A stretch of 64,000 nt of DNA from Rosellinia necatrix (Eukaryota; Ascomycota; Sordariomycetes; Xylariales; Xylariaceae): positions 496,001-560,000 of the forward strand of contig JAGYVD010000008.1 in the NCBI GenBank assembly GCA_021209875.1, written 5' to 3'. Positions 37,607 through 48,441 of the stretch are shown here, in pieces (the first letter of the stretch is position 1; each line of letters begins with the position of its first letter). Below the pieces are notes generated by a model. It saw only the letters and a list, made by a program, of their open reading frames with translations. It made no database searches and was not told where the DNA came from. A program made the position numbers and the translations under genes.

Positions 37607-40504
37607 ATGCATCTACCCTTCCAGGCACTCTCGCTGTCTGTCCTCCTCGCGCTGCCGGCCACCGTCCGCGCCGTCTTCCAGGACGAGGTCGGCCACATCG
37701 ACTACCACCACGAGCTTCTCGGCCTCCCCCAACGCGAAACCACCTTCTTCCACCGACCCCGAGCAGAGGACAAGGCGAGCCTCCTGTACACCCTCAGCGA
37801 CCTGGGCGTCCTCGGCGCCGTCAATCCCAGCAATGGCGCTGTCGTATGGCGGCGGCTGCTCGTCGGCAACGTCACGGACGGTGGGGGTTTCCTGCGTGCT
37901 GCCGAGGACCAGACGTGGCTAGCCAGTGCGCATGGCAGTTCTGTGAGCTCGTGGGATGCCCTGACCGGCCGCAACGTCTGGTCGCTTGACTTCCACGGCG
38001 CAATCAAGGACCTCGAGATCATGGAGTTGACCGCGCGAGGGGGGAAGGATGTGCTGACCCTCCACCAAGAGCCAGGCGCGACCGTCACGAGAAGGATACA
38101 CGGCACCGAAGGACACGTCATCTGGGAGCACAGAGAGGTAAACAAGGATGTCCCTTTGCAAGTGAGCACCAGCTTGGAAAAGGTCTTCGTCATCACTCTC
38201 CGCGGTTCGCTCCTCTCGTATAGTTTGACCGTCATGGTGCTAGACACCTTGACTGGCAAGAAACTGGACGAGATTCCCCTCGGCACGAAGAACGAGGTTC
38301 AGAAGCCCGAAGATGTCATGTTTGTGGGCGCGAATTCCGCCGCCCCCATTGTCGCATGGACGGACCACCTAATGACTACACTCAACGTAAATGTCCTCGG
38401 TCTCAAGAGCAAGCAGGAATTCCCCCTCTCGGCGGACACTGAAGACGTGGAGATTCACGCACCACACACAGTTCAATCATCGCCTCATTTCTTAGTACAC
38501 AGTCGGACGAAGTCCGGCAACAGAGCTGACGTCTTTCACATCGATTTAAAGAGCAACGTCATCACAAAGGCATATGAGCTTCCGTTGCTTAGCGGTGGCG
38601 GTGCCTTCTCGACAAGCTCATCCGGCGCCAATGTGTACTTCACCAGGGTCACAGATGATGACATTGTTGTTACCGCATCTACTTCGCACGGCGTCCTCGG
38701 TCGATGGCCTCTGAAGACGGGGGCCGCGAAGCTTGGCGCTATACATGGAGCGTCCGAGGTCATCAAGAAGGCCGAGGACAGCTATGCCGTGCGAACCGTC
38801 GTGGTGGCTGACTCGGATGATTGGACGCAAATTGTCAATGGCGAACTTGCCTGGACACGCCTCGAGGGATTGAGCGGTGCAGTAGCCGCCACTTGGGCCG
38901 AGATTCCTGAGCTGGAGGACTTGGCGAGGACCCTCGAGGCTGAAGCCCACAGCAACCCATTGTCAGCTTATGTACATCGTTTAAGCCGTCACATGAACGA
39001 CCTGCAATATCTCCCGGCCTACTTGCAATCCATCCCCAAACGCCTTCTCAGCAGCATCGTTGGCTCCGAGAGTACCGAGTCCACGGGTGCGATAGCAAAG
39101 GATAACTTTGGGTTCAACAAGCTTGTTGTTTTAGCCACCAGGCGTGGAAAGCTCTATGGACTCGATGCCGGTAATCATGGCAAGGTTATATGGTCGAAGA
39201 ATGCCAATGAGACGCCATCCGGGACACGTTGGGATGTGAAAGCTATCTATGCTGATAACGCCATGGGCTTTGTCACCGTTCGCGGTTCCGAGGGCGAGTT
39301 TATTATCGTCGAGTCCAATACGGGTAAAACTGTTGAATCCATGCCGCCCGGCCTTTTCCCTCCCATTGATGGCGCCGTTGTTGTAGACAGCGACGTTGGT
39401 TCTTGGCTTTTGCCAGTCGAACGTGGTGGAAAGCTTGCTGATGTTCAAGCTGCTTGGGCTCCCAAGCAGACTGTTGTCACCCGCACGGGCGAGAATGAAA
39501 TCCAAGGGTTTAATTTTGTGGAAAAGGATGAATTGGCATCCGCAGTTTCAATCTGGAGCTTCCGGCCTTCAGGGGGGGAGCATATTGTCAACATTGCGAG
39601 TCGCTCACAACACGACCCTATCGCTTCCATTGGCCGCGTTCTTGGTGACAGAACGGTTAAATACAAGTACTTGAATCCTAACACAATAGTAGTTGCCGCC
39701 ATTAATGACAAGACATCGGCCCTGACTACTTACTTATTAGATACCATATCAGGTCAAGTCCTAGCCTCTTCTACATATGAAGGCGTTGATCCCAACAAGG
39801 ACATCAGCTGCACCATGTCCGAGAACTGGTTTCTGTGCAGTTACTACGGCCAATACCAACTACGCAGCTCAGAAGAATCAAGCCTCAAAGGCTATCAGGT
39901 CACCATCTCCGACCTGTACGAATCCGAACTCCCCAACGACCGCGGCCCCCTGGGTGACACAGCGAATTTCTCCTCCCTCAGTCCCATAGATTTCCCGATA
40001 GGCCCAGCCCTACCCTCGGTGGTATCAAAAACGTTCATCCTCTCGGGGCCCCTCAGGTCCCTGGCGGTGACCCAGACGCGGCAGGGGATCGCGACCCGAC
40101 AGCTGCTGGCGTACATGCCGGAGGCGCACTCGATCATCGGGCTGCCGCGGATGCTGCTGGAGCCGCGGCGGCCGGCGGGGCGGGACCCGACGCCGGCGGA
40201 GCTGGAGGAGGGGCTGTCGCGGTACGCGCCGGCGATCGAGCTCGACGGGCGCATGGCGATCACGCACGCGCGCGAGGTGGTGGGCGTGCGGGGGATCCTG
40301 ACGGCGCCGGCGATCCTCGAGAGCACGTGCCTCGTGCTCGCGTACGGCGTCGACGTGTTCGGCACCCGCGTCGCGCCGTCCCTGGCCTTCGACCTGCTCG
40401 GCAACGGCTTCGGCAAGGTCTCGCTGCTGGCTACCGTCGCTGCCCTGTTCCTCGGCGTGCTCGGGTTGGGGCCCATGGTATGTTGTTTCGTCTCTTTAGC
40501 TGTC

Positions 40505-40535
<31 letters not shown>

Positions 40536-40813
40536 TCTACCCCCTTTTCCCTAACTTCTCTCCCTCCCTTCCTCCCCTTCTTTCCTCCCACTTCTTTCCT
40601 CCCACTTCTTTCCTCCCACTTCTTTCCTCCCACTTCTTTCCTCCCACTTCTTTCCTCCCACTTCTTACTTCATAGTTTTTCTTTTTCTTTTTTTTTTATC
40701 GTGTTGGATCACGAGTTTTATAATAAATGCATTGGGCACTATGAGTGCTGACACGTAATTCTTCACAGGTTCGGAAAAAACAGATTAATATGCGATGGCA
40801 GGCACCCATGTAA
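37607..40813 (+). CDS. EMC1: ER membrane protein complex subunit 1 (EMC1)
   Basis: Largest subunit of the EMC insertase in the ER, which inserts tail-anchored and multipass proteins. Exons 37607-40477 and 40769-40813; 971 residues. A signal peptide covers residues 1-22 (cut near 'TVRA/VFQDEVG'). A lumenal beta-propeller with PQQ-like blades follows ('LGVLGAVNPSNGAVVWRR', 'YSLTVMVLDTLTGKKLDE', 'GKLYGLDAGNHGKVIW'). Then comes the conserved C-terminal EMC1 domain ('TRQGIATRQLLAYMPEAHSI', 'GLPRMLLEPRRP', 'EGLSRYAPAIELDGR'), one transmembrane helix (about 937-957) and the short cytosolic tail 'VRKKQINMRWQAPM', which is nearly invariant in fungi and proves the second exon. The 291-bp intron carries a T run and a 14-bp minisatellite. 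From about 40040 the coding sequence becomes strikingly GC-rich at third positions compared with the upstream part. Confidence 0.95.
40577..40660. repeat. 14-bp minisatellite, six copies, in the EMC1 intron
   Basis: Six perfect head-to-tail copies of CTTCTTTCCTCCCA, then a partial copy, inside the only intron of EMC1. The tract is pure pyrimidine except for one A per unit and makes up about a third of the intron. Confidence 0.95.
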
Positions 40814-42409
40814 ATTTTTTTTTGGTTAAAAAATGGCTGGATCGTCCCCGGTGTGGGGGGGTGTTGGGAATGAATGGGCTATGGTTATGGCTATGGTGTA
40901 GAGATGAATATATATACATACATATGTATATGTATATGTATATGTACATGTAGACGATTTGACTAATTTTTCTTGAATTTCATGTTTATTGTTGAGTTTA
41001 TCCCTGTCTCATGTATGTTCGTCTTAGGTGTTGCTAGTATGGAATTATTGGGAATGGAATGGGGGTTGTGTGGTGTCGAGATGAATGATCAAATGTACAT
41101 GCATACATACATATATACATATATACATATACATACAAGGTAAAGCTTTCGACTAATCTGCTTGGATTTCGTGCTTCTATCTAGCTATCCTATCTTATGT
41201 ATTGGCAGGGTAGCTGCCTGGCCAATTCAGGTATCCATACAACGACATGTGGCGCAGCTTATAGCCCCCCAACAACCATCAATGCAGGCAGTTAGTTGCT
41301 TGCTTGGACTGAATGCAGTTTTTGTAAAGTCGGCCGGCGCTATGTGCGAAGTAGACTAGATCCCATATCGAAGTCCCACCGAAAACCTCATCGAGCGCGT
41401 GATGCTTCTTAGAGAGGGGTTCTGTCTCGTCCCCCCCCCCGAGATCAGCGCACCCATGGATGCAGATGCTTTATTGATCGCGGCGGCGCCTCTTTATTCG
41501 GTGATGCTGCTAGTAATCGATGATACTCCTAGTATTTTCTTTATTTTTGGGGGTTTTTTTTCTTCTTCTTTCTTTTCTTTTCTTGGTTTGGGGGGTTGGA
41601 CAGGTGAGGGGGATGCTTCTAGCATTATTTATCTACTTGGTGATGCTTCTCGCATCACTTTTCTGTTTAGCAACTAACTAATGCTCCTAGCAATGATGCC
41701 CGTGGGATTATTTCTCTATTTAGTAATACTACTATCGATGATGCTTAGTTATAGCATTATGCCTTTATTTAGTGATACTCCTCACATTATATATCTGCTC
41801 AGTGATGCTCCTGGCATCATCTCTCTGTTTAGTGACGCCACTAGCAAGGCACCGTATTAGATGAGGTCTGGATCAACGTATTCTAGCCAAAACGGGGGAT
41901 TTCTAGCCCTTTATGGTAGCGTGGCATTGCCCACGCAATCTGAGAGAATTGTGTTGGCTTGAAAGATGCGTTGCCTCAGCCTGTATAAGGAAACTTGGCA
42001 AATGCCCCCGCAAGCAGCCCAATGCTAGCTACAGTACTAGGTATTGGAGCATGTATCGTATATAGACGTGCGCGCCTCTAGAGGGCCGAAAAGCTCAGCC
42101 TGACTCTGACAAGTTGATTCATACCTGACGACGGTTTTCGCTTCGTTTGCACCCGTCGTCTGATTCCAATATCTATTCCCATATATTACGCTATATTTTA
42201 GCAGGAAATCAAGTCTGTCTTTGCTCATCTCTTCGTTACTTCCACTCTCCTTTTGTGTGCTGTCTTGGCTAAGCGGCGGCACTCGCTCAGGCCTCGCACT
42301 TCGCTTCAACTATACTAATAGCGACGATATCGACGACGTCTTGACTATACGCCGCCAGAAGTGGCCACAAAATACTCTCGAACGCGATCATAAACCCCCG
42401 TAACTCTAT
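40814..42409. other. Intergenic with minisatellite
   Basis: 3' flank of EMC1 with CATA/TATG runs (40910-40950 and 41095-41145), then a T-rich pocket (41545-41590) and a degenerate 30-bp repeat zone. After 41860 there is ordinary sequence up to the PNP-domain gene. No intact gene seen. Confidence 0.6.
41500..41846 (+). repeat. Degenerate 30-bp minisatellite reading as a decapeptide repeat
   Basis: Clear 30-bp copies start at 41609, 41639, 41771, 41801 and (partial) 41831, with more diverged copies between and upstream. The consensus is near AGTGATGCTCCTGGCATCAT plus ten T-rich bases. Since 30 is divisible by three, each copy reads as ten residues of the type 'SDAPGIISLF' ('GDASSIIYLL', 'GDASRITFLF', 'SDTPHIIYLL', 'SDAPGIISLF'). 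Stops and frame breaks lie between the copies. It may be a decayed coding repeat or a plain minisatellite. Confidence 0.75.
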
Positions 42410-45173
42410 ATGATGGGGGAAGAGGCACTTACAAGGAATGACTACACGATTGGCTGGGTTACTGCGCTCGCTATCGAGAGAGCTGCTGCTGTGGCCATGC
42501 TAGACGAGAAGCACCCACAATTGCCCATGAATGCGGGAGACAACAACAACTATTCTTTCGGGAGAATAAAGAATCATAACATTGTCATCACAAGTCTTCC
42601 GGACGATGGATACGGCAAAGCTAATGCTGCTTTTGTGGCGCTCAACATGTATCGGACATTCCCCTCCTTACAAGAGTTTTTAATGGTTGGCATCGCTGGC
42701 GGCGCCCCTATAAATGCCGATGTGCGGCTTGGTGATGTCGTTGTCAGCACAAAAATACACGAATACGATCTAGGGAAAGCTCTGAGCGAGGGCCGTTTCG
42801 AACCGACGGCCATCCAGCTACGACCTTCTCAAGGACTCAGGATGGCCGTTACGGCCTTAAGAGCAGATCATGAGAGTCAACCCTCCAGGATACCATCCAT
42901 TCTCAGCCAGATGGCCAAAGATAACCAGCACATGGAGAGATATGCGTCTCGAAAGTCACTCCAAGATAATCTATTTGATAGCGGCTACGCACATCCCGAA
43001 TCGGCGCGTTCCTGCGACAACTGCGACCGATCCAAACTTGTTAAGCGAAAGAAGCGAAATGATGATCACCCCAGGATTCATTACGGCATCATTGCATCCG
43101 GTGATCAAGTCATCAAGAGTGCAGAGACAAGGGATAAACTAGCGAAACGATGTAATGCTCTATGCTTTGAGATGGAAGCAGCCGGGTTCACAGAAAGCCT
43201 TCAATGCTTGGTTATTCGTTCCATATGTGACTATTCGGATAGTCATAAGAATGACCAGTGGCAACGGTACGCTGCCGCTACGGCCGCCGCATATACTAAG
43301 GAGCTTCTCTGTGTAATGGCCTGCCCGGAAGCCAAGAGGAGTAGAGCAGGTAACTTGGGGTAGATAGATGCTTTCAGAATATCACTGTGCATGTCTGACA
43401 ATTTGACCTTAGTTGCGGACAAAGACAGCGCTAATGGAGCCACTGAGATTTCCAGGGCATCCTGTCGCGAGAATTGAATATTGACTACCCATGACTATAA
43501 CAACACCTGTCAATGGATCCTAAAGCCATCCCGTGTATCTAGAGTGGCTAGATCCTGACATGGCCCGTCACCATTCTTTCTGTTTATGGATCCGAGGCAG
43601 GCCTGGTGCTGGCAAGTCAACATTGATGAAATTCATCTCTACGAACATATCGAATCGTGGCCAGACAGTTGTCTCGTGTTTTTTTTTTTTTTTTTGAATG
43701 CAAGAGGGGAAAGTTTAGAGAAATCAACAGAAGGATTATATCGGTCATAAAGACGTTGTTGATACTATACTGCGAGCAGGGGGTTACCGTTTGGATGCCA
43801 ACAACCTCTTACCACAAAGGTTGGGAATCTAAACCTGTTGGTTGGCATACACCACTCACCTTAGCCGCTAAATGGGAGCACGAGGGGCTCATGAAGATAC
43901 TGTTAAACAAAGGCGTCGATCCCAATGAAGCTAGTCCTGGTGGTCGGCGTCCGCTAGAAGTTTGCTATCCAGCATAGACAAACAAGGGGCAATACGACTG
44001 CTGCTCGGAAGAGGCGTTAGCGCGCGATATTCGGCACCCACCTTTGAGGATGACCTCTACAACATAGTACAATTCATCGTCAATTTGGGGGGATTTGAAC
44101 AGCACCAAAAATTTTCAAGCTGTGCATCTAAAGGTCGTCGGTTGAATATGATACGGCTAATACTTGAGGGAAATGCTCGTGTTAACTTCAAAGGCGTAGA
44201 ATGTATACCACCCTTTGGTTATGCAGGTGAACAATGGGCGTTGGATATTGAAGATTGAAGAAGAGTCCGTGCGGGAAGAGGGTTGTCAAAAATACTTCCC
44301 GTTTCAAACCTAATTCAGGTATGTCAGAGATTGCACAGCTACTACTTGATAAAGGTGCCCAGGTTAATTCACGAGATGCGTGGGGGTATGAGCCCTTTAC
44401 ATTATGCAGTTATGGCTGGGCATGATGATACTGCAACTGTGCTGCTTCAGAGTGGTGCTCAGGTCAATTTGCGAGATGCGACCGGTATGAGCCCTTTGTA
44501 TTATGCAGCCAGGGCTGGGTTTATCCGTGCTGCAAGTGTACTGCTTCAGGGTGGTGCCGAGGTCGACTCACGAGATCTAAGAAGCATGAGCCCTTTGCAT
44601 TATGCGGCCGCAGCTGGGAAGATCAATACTACAGCAGTACTGCTTCAGAAGGATGCGCAGGCTATGCTAAGAGGTAAAAAAAAAAAAAAGGCAGGATGCC
44701 TTTGAGCTATGCGGCAAGATATGGGCAGTCAGTCAGATATTGTACGACTGCTACTTCCGCCTGGCACTCGGATGCATTTGAGAGGCAGAACACTTATGAC
44801 GCCTTTAAATTTTGCGGCAGAGTATCTTGGGCATACATATGAGTTCCAGCATATTGTTCAAACTTTTTGCTTGGAGTCCTATCGCCCGTGGCTGTACAAG
44901 CGCCGGCAAGGGAGGTCATGTTGGAAGAGGCACATCAGAGGGCAAATGCCGCCGCCATCGACAGTGTTGACACTGCCCGACCCCGAAGCTTCTACCATGG
45001 TTACGTTAGAGGCAGCCCGAACCTACACCGCTCAGGATTGGTTCTGTAGCGGAGCACGCGATAATCAATCACGCCTCTTATACACTACCAACCAATTCGT
45101 CATTTTGGGATACCAGGCAAAGCTTAGTCCGGTTATCTGTCCGTTGCACAATCACAATAACTACATAATGTAG
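42410..45173 (+). pseudogene. Decayed NLR-type gene: PNP - NACHT - ankyrin
   Basis: Fungal NLR-like proteins pair a nucleoside-phosphorylase-like N-terminus with a NACHT NTPase and ankyrin repeats. The PNP-like domain is intact: 42410-43363, with 'VGIAGGAP' (residues 93-100), 'IIASGDQVIKS' and 'FEMEAAG' (253-259). A possible intron (43350-43412) is followed by a stop after 'RASCREN'. The linker 'PVYLEWLDPDMARHHSF' and the Walker A 'GRPGAGKSTLMKF' (43602-43634) lie in another frame. At 43679-43695 a 17-T run lies where relatives read 'FFFNARGE'; the frame breaks there. Nearly all of the rest of NACHT is absent. Ankyrin repeats follow in three frames from about 43835 to 44850 ('TPLTLAAKWEHEGLMKILL', 'MSPLHYAVMAGHDDTATVLL'), with another break at an A run (44675-44689). 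The PNP part alone might still be expressed. Confidence 0.85.
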
Positions 45174-46746
45174 TGTACGGCGGTAAGGCCCGGACAGAGT
45201 CTCTTATCCAGAGCCAGAAGCCAGAGCGTATTCACACCCCTGAAGAGGGCCAGGATGGTAAACAGTCTCTCTGTATGACAATGATCCAGCAAGGATCCAG
45301 CAGGGATCCGGACTGCCTAATATAGTGTACGAAAGCTGTACCATAAATGATCAAAATACGTCTAGCACCAGCCTGCAGTGCAGGCCACTCACCTAGCCAC
45401 ACAGTTGACTTGATTGAAGCTCATAACAAAGCGAGGATGTATACTAGCTGGCTGGGGCTATGATTATATAGCCTGGCCTCGTTGGCTAGGTGGGTCGTGG
45501 CTGATGCCTACGAAGTAGTGTAGATACTGTAAAAGTTGGGTTATGGTGGCGCGGACTCGGATTTCAAGCCTGTCGGCAATTATAACATCAAAAATAGGGA
45601 GTTTATTTCACCTGCCTAAAAAGTCCGGGACATCGACTCTACAGCCAGAGTAAAGCGGTATAAAAGCGAAGTGAAGCCGGTTACTATATAACTACACTAT
45701 TCGGGCTGTGACGGCCTCTCTTCCAGCAAAACACAGAGCCCGCCCGCACTAGAGAGAACGCCCGGCGGGGCAGATGTAGATCTAGCAACGCCCGCGCGGT
45801 GTGCCGAACATGCCCGGAACCCGTTCCGTGTGGTGGCCCACCTAGGACCTCGTGCATGGGGCAGGTCGTAGGTGCGAAGGTGTGTAATTTAGCGACGGAA
45901 GGTGTAAGCTTAATGCTGTATTCAGTGTAAGTCAAGCCACCGGGCGACTGTAGAAAGACCAAAGGATTTGAGATCAAGGGGATCGTTCGAATTAGAGTGT
46001 GTACAAGGATGTTTTCGTCTCGTACACTAGAAAGGTCCTCTGTACGGTTAGGGCTGTGGTGGACCACTTCTGCATTCTTGTCTAGTTATCAGTTATTATA
46101 TTATGAGCCGACGCCAAGCATATTTGACGATTTTATGTTACAACCTCTGTGCGGAACCATGGCAAGCAAGGCGTTTGATGAATGAAGCCTCTTTAGGGGT
46201 CTAAGATCCATCAATACTCTGTGCATCTACGCCAAGGCTAGCCGGCCTTGCATGCAGTCTGTTATTTTCTGGGCGAAGCGCTTATTGCGAAGCCACTAGC
46301 GCACAGCTCGGATACGGGAGACAAATACATAGTGTACCCTAGGAGGACATGACCGTTTTGTGATTTTAATATTACCGCCTGCAAGGTAACTAGCTAGAGA
46401 CATCAATTAGACTAAAATTCTTCATCTCGTTAACCAGCCTTAGTTATCAATGATCCACAGTTGTATATACACCTGCACCTTCTTCATTCCAGATACTTCG
46501 TAGTCCTGATGAGTTCCAGCAGCGACTCTACCTTTCGTTTATACCGATAAACCCGAAACGTCATGACAAGCCCTTACTAGTTCCGAATCAAGTTCCAATT
46601 ATACACCGCTACTACCCCCCAGGACGGGCGGTGAAGGGTGGGGGAAGGGGGAAGGGGAGGGGTGGAAAGATGTAGAAAACGACCTCGCTATCTCGTAGCG
46701 CGCACGCGCGCGGTTGACGCCGATGAGACCAAAGGAGGCTGGCTGG
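45174..46746. other. Gene-free accessory spacer
   Basis: No gene is supported. It contains short GGATCCAGCA direct repeats (45282-45310) and several TAGTGTAC/TAGTGTAG words. The minus frame 45684-46067 (127 codons) has no domain. The stretch lies between the NLR relic and the CorA gene and may be further decayed accessory DNA. Confidence 0.5.
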
Positions 46747-48441
46747 CTATACAGGGGAGGACGCAAGGCGCGTAAGCTGGCGGGAGGGCCGCGAGGTCCT
46801 GGTGGAGTAACGGTGCAAGCCGAACCAGATCACGGCGGTCAGCACGGTGAGGGGGATGGCGATGGCCCAGTAGAGCCAGAAGCGGCCGGAGACGTGCCAG
46901 CCCTCGGCGCCGCCGGAGCCGTTGTCGAAGAAGGACATGCCGAAGATGGCGGAGACGAAGGTGGGCGGCAGGAAGATGAGCGTGATGAGGGCGATGGACT
47001 TCATCGTGACGCTGTCGGCCTGGGTGGCCCGGCCGATCTCGACCGAGGTGCCGGCGTCGTGCTGCGCCACCATGTTGAAGGCCAGCTGGATCTCGTTGGC
47101 CATGCGCTTCTCGTTCGCCGCCGACCGCCGGCCCAGGCTGCTCAGGAAGCTCTCGAAGTACTGCAGCTGCGAGTGGATGGGGGCCGCGGCGCCGCCATAG
47201 CTATTGCTCATATGGTCCTCCCAACCCCCTCCCCCTTCCCCTCCTTCTCCCCCTCCTTCCCCCTTTTCTCCCCCGTCTCCTCCTCCTCCTCCTCCTTCAC
47301 CCCCGACTCTAGCCCTCCCGTGACTCCTCATCAGCTGCGCGTGCCGCGACAGGAGCCGCGAGAGCGTCTGCTCGGCGACCTCGAGGGTCTCGGACACGTG
47401 GACGGCGTGCCGCGCGATGTCGTGTAGCTGGCGGTACCGGGGCGCCGGGCGGTCCTCGGGCGACTGCGGCGTCTCCTTCTCGACTGCACGCACCTGGTTG
47501 CGGATCGCCCAGACGGCCGACTCCTGCACGCGCGCCACCTCGCCCAGCAGGTGCGGGTAGAACCAGAACGGCGACCGCAGGCTGCCGCGGTCGGGCCGCG
47601 CCAGCGCCTCCCGCAGCCGCGCCACCATCTCCGCCGGCGTGTCGAACGCCAGCACCGTCGTCTTCGTCTTCGTCTTCGTCTTCGTCTTCGCCTCCGTCGT
47701 CCCGTCCGTGGGCCCCCCCTCCTCCTCCCAGCGGATGAAGACGTTCAGCTTATACCAGCGGTAGTCGGCCGCGCCCTCGAGCTGCTTCATCTCGAAATAC
47801 GCCCATGTCTCTGGTGATTAAGGCCGGATTAATTTTCGGTCGTCGTAGTAAACATGCGCACAATACACACGGGGGAGATAGATGATCGATAGGCATATTA
47901 GAATCAAGAAGAAGAGAAAAAAAAAGGGATATAGACCGACGAACAGGTTGACTAAATCTTACCTGTGTGATCGCGGGCAGCTTGGCACCCGAAATATCCG
48001 TTCGATTTCCGGCTGTAATCGGTCCACCACGTCTTGGGCATGTCGAAGCTATCAACGAAATACTCCCTGCAAGACTCGCATTTTCGGATCGCGTTGGCAC
48101 TTGCGAAGCTAGGAGAGAGAAGGTTGTGTCAGAGGAAGGCCGAAATCTTTTTTTTTTTTTGGCAGCTATGCTTTTCTAAGAGACACGCACGACTAACATA
48201 AGGCATATTTCCGACTCATTATCGGCTAGAGCGACATCCTCATCGGAATCTGGATAGTAGAGGCTATGGAGGTCGAACCTCGTCTGTTTCCAACCCTGTT
48301 CTGCTCGCTCTGTTAATCGAAATTGGCCGGAATGAATATGACACTTATTTATCGCGTTTCACATATCTAGAGGCTCGAAAACTTACTTTCGTTCCATTCT
48401 GACACGTCGAAAGCTGGGCAGCCATCGAGGTTTTTCGGCAT
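46747..48441 (-). CDS. CorA-like divalent-cation transporter family protein
   Basis: Two-TM membrane protein of the CorA metal-transporter superfamily (Mg2+-type channels). Four exons on the minus strand: 48441-48387, 48309-48198, 48108-47963 and 47810-46747; 458 residues. The long N-terminal part would form the cytosolic funnel, including 'TWAYFEMKQLEGAADYRW' and the coiled helix 'RSAANEKRMANEIQLAFNMVAQHD'. TM1 is about residues 376-396 ('LITLIFLPPTFVSAIFG'), then 'GMSFFDN' where classic CorA has GMN. TM2 is about 415-437. Asn to Ser in this signature is common in fungal CorA-like proteins, so transport specificity is uncertain. Oddities: a '(KT)5' coding microsatellite near residue 140 and a long Gly/Glu-rich insert (about residues 285-325). 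Exon 4 is very GC-rich while exons 1-3 are not. Introns are 77, 89 and 152 bp. Confidence 0.88.

Noticed and set aside
45684..46067. 127-codon minus frame after the NLR relic, considered as a transposase remnant
   Set aside because: No catalytic motif, no inverted repeats and no target duplication could be found around it.
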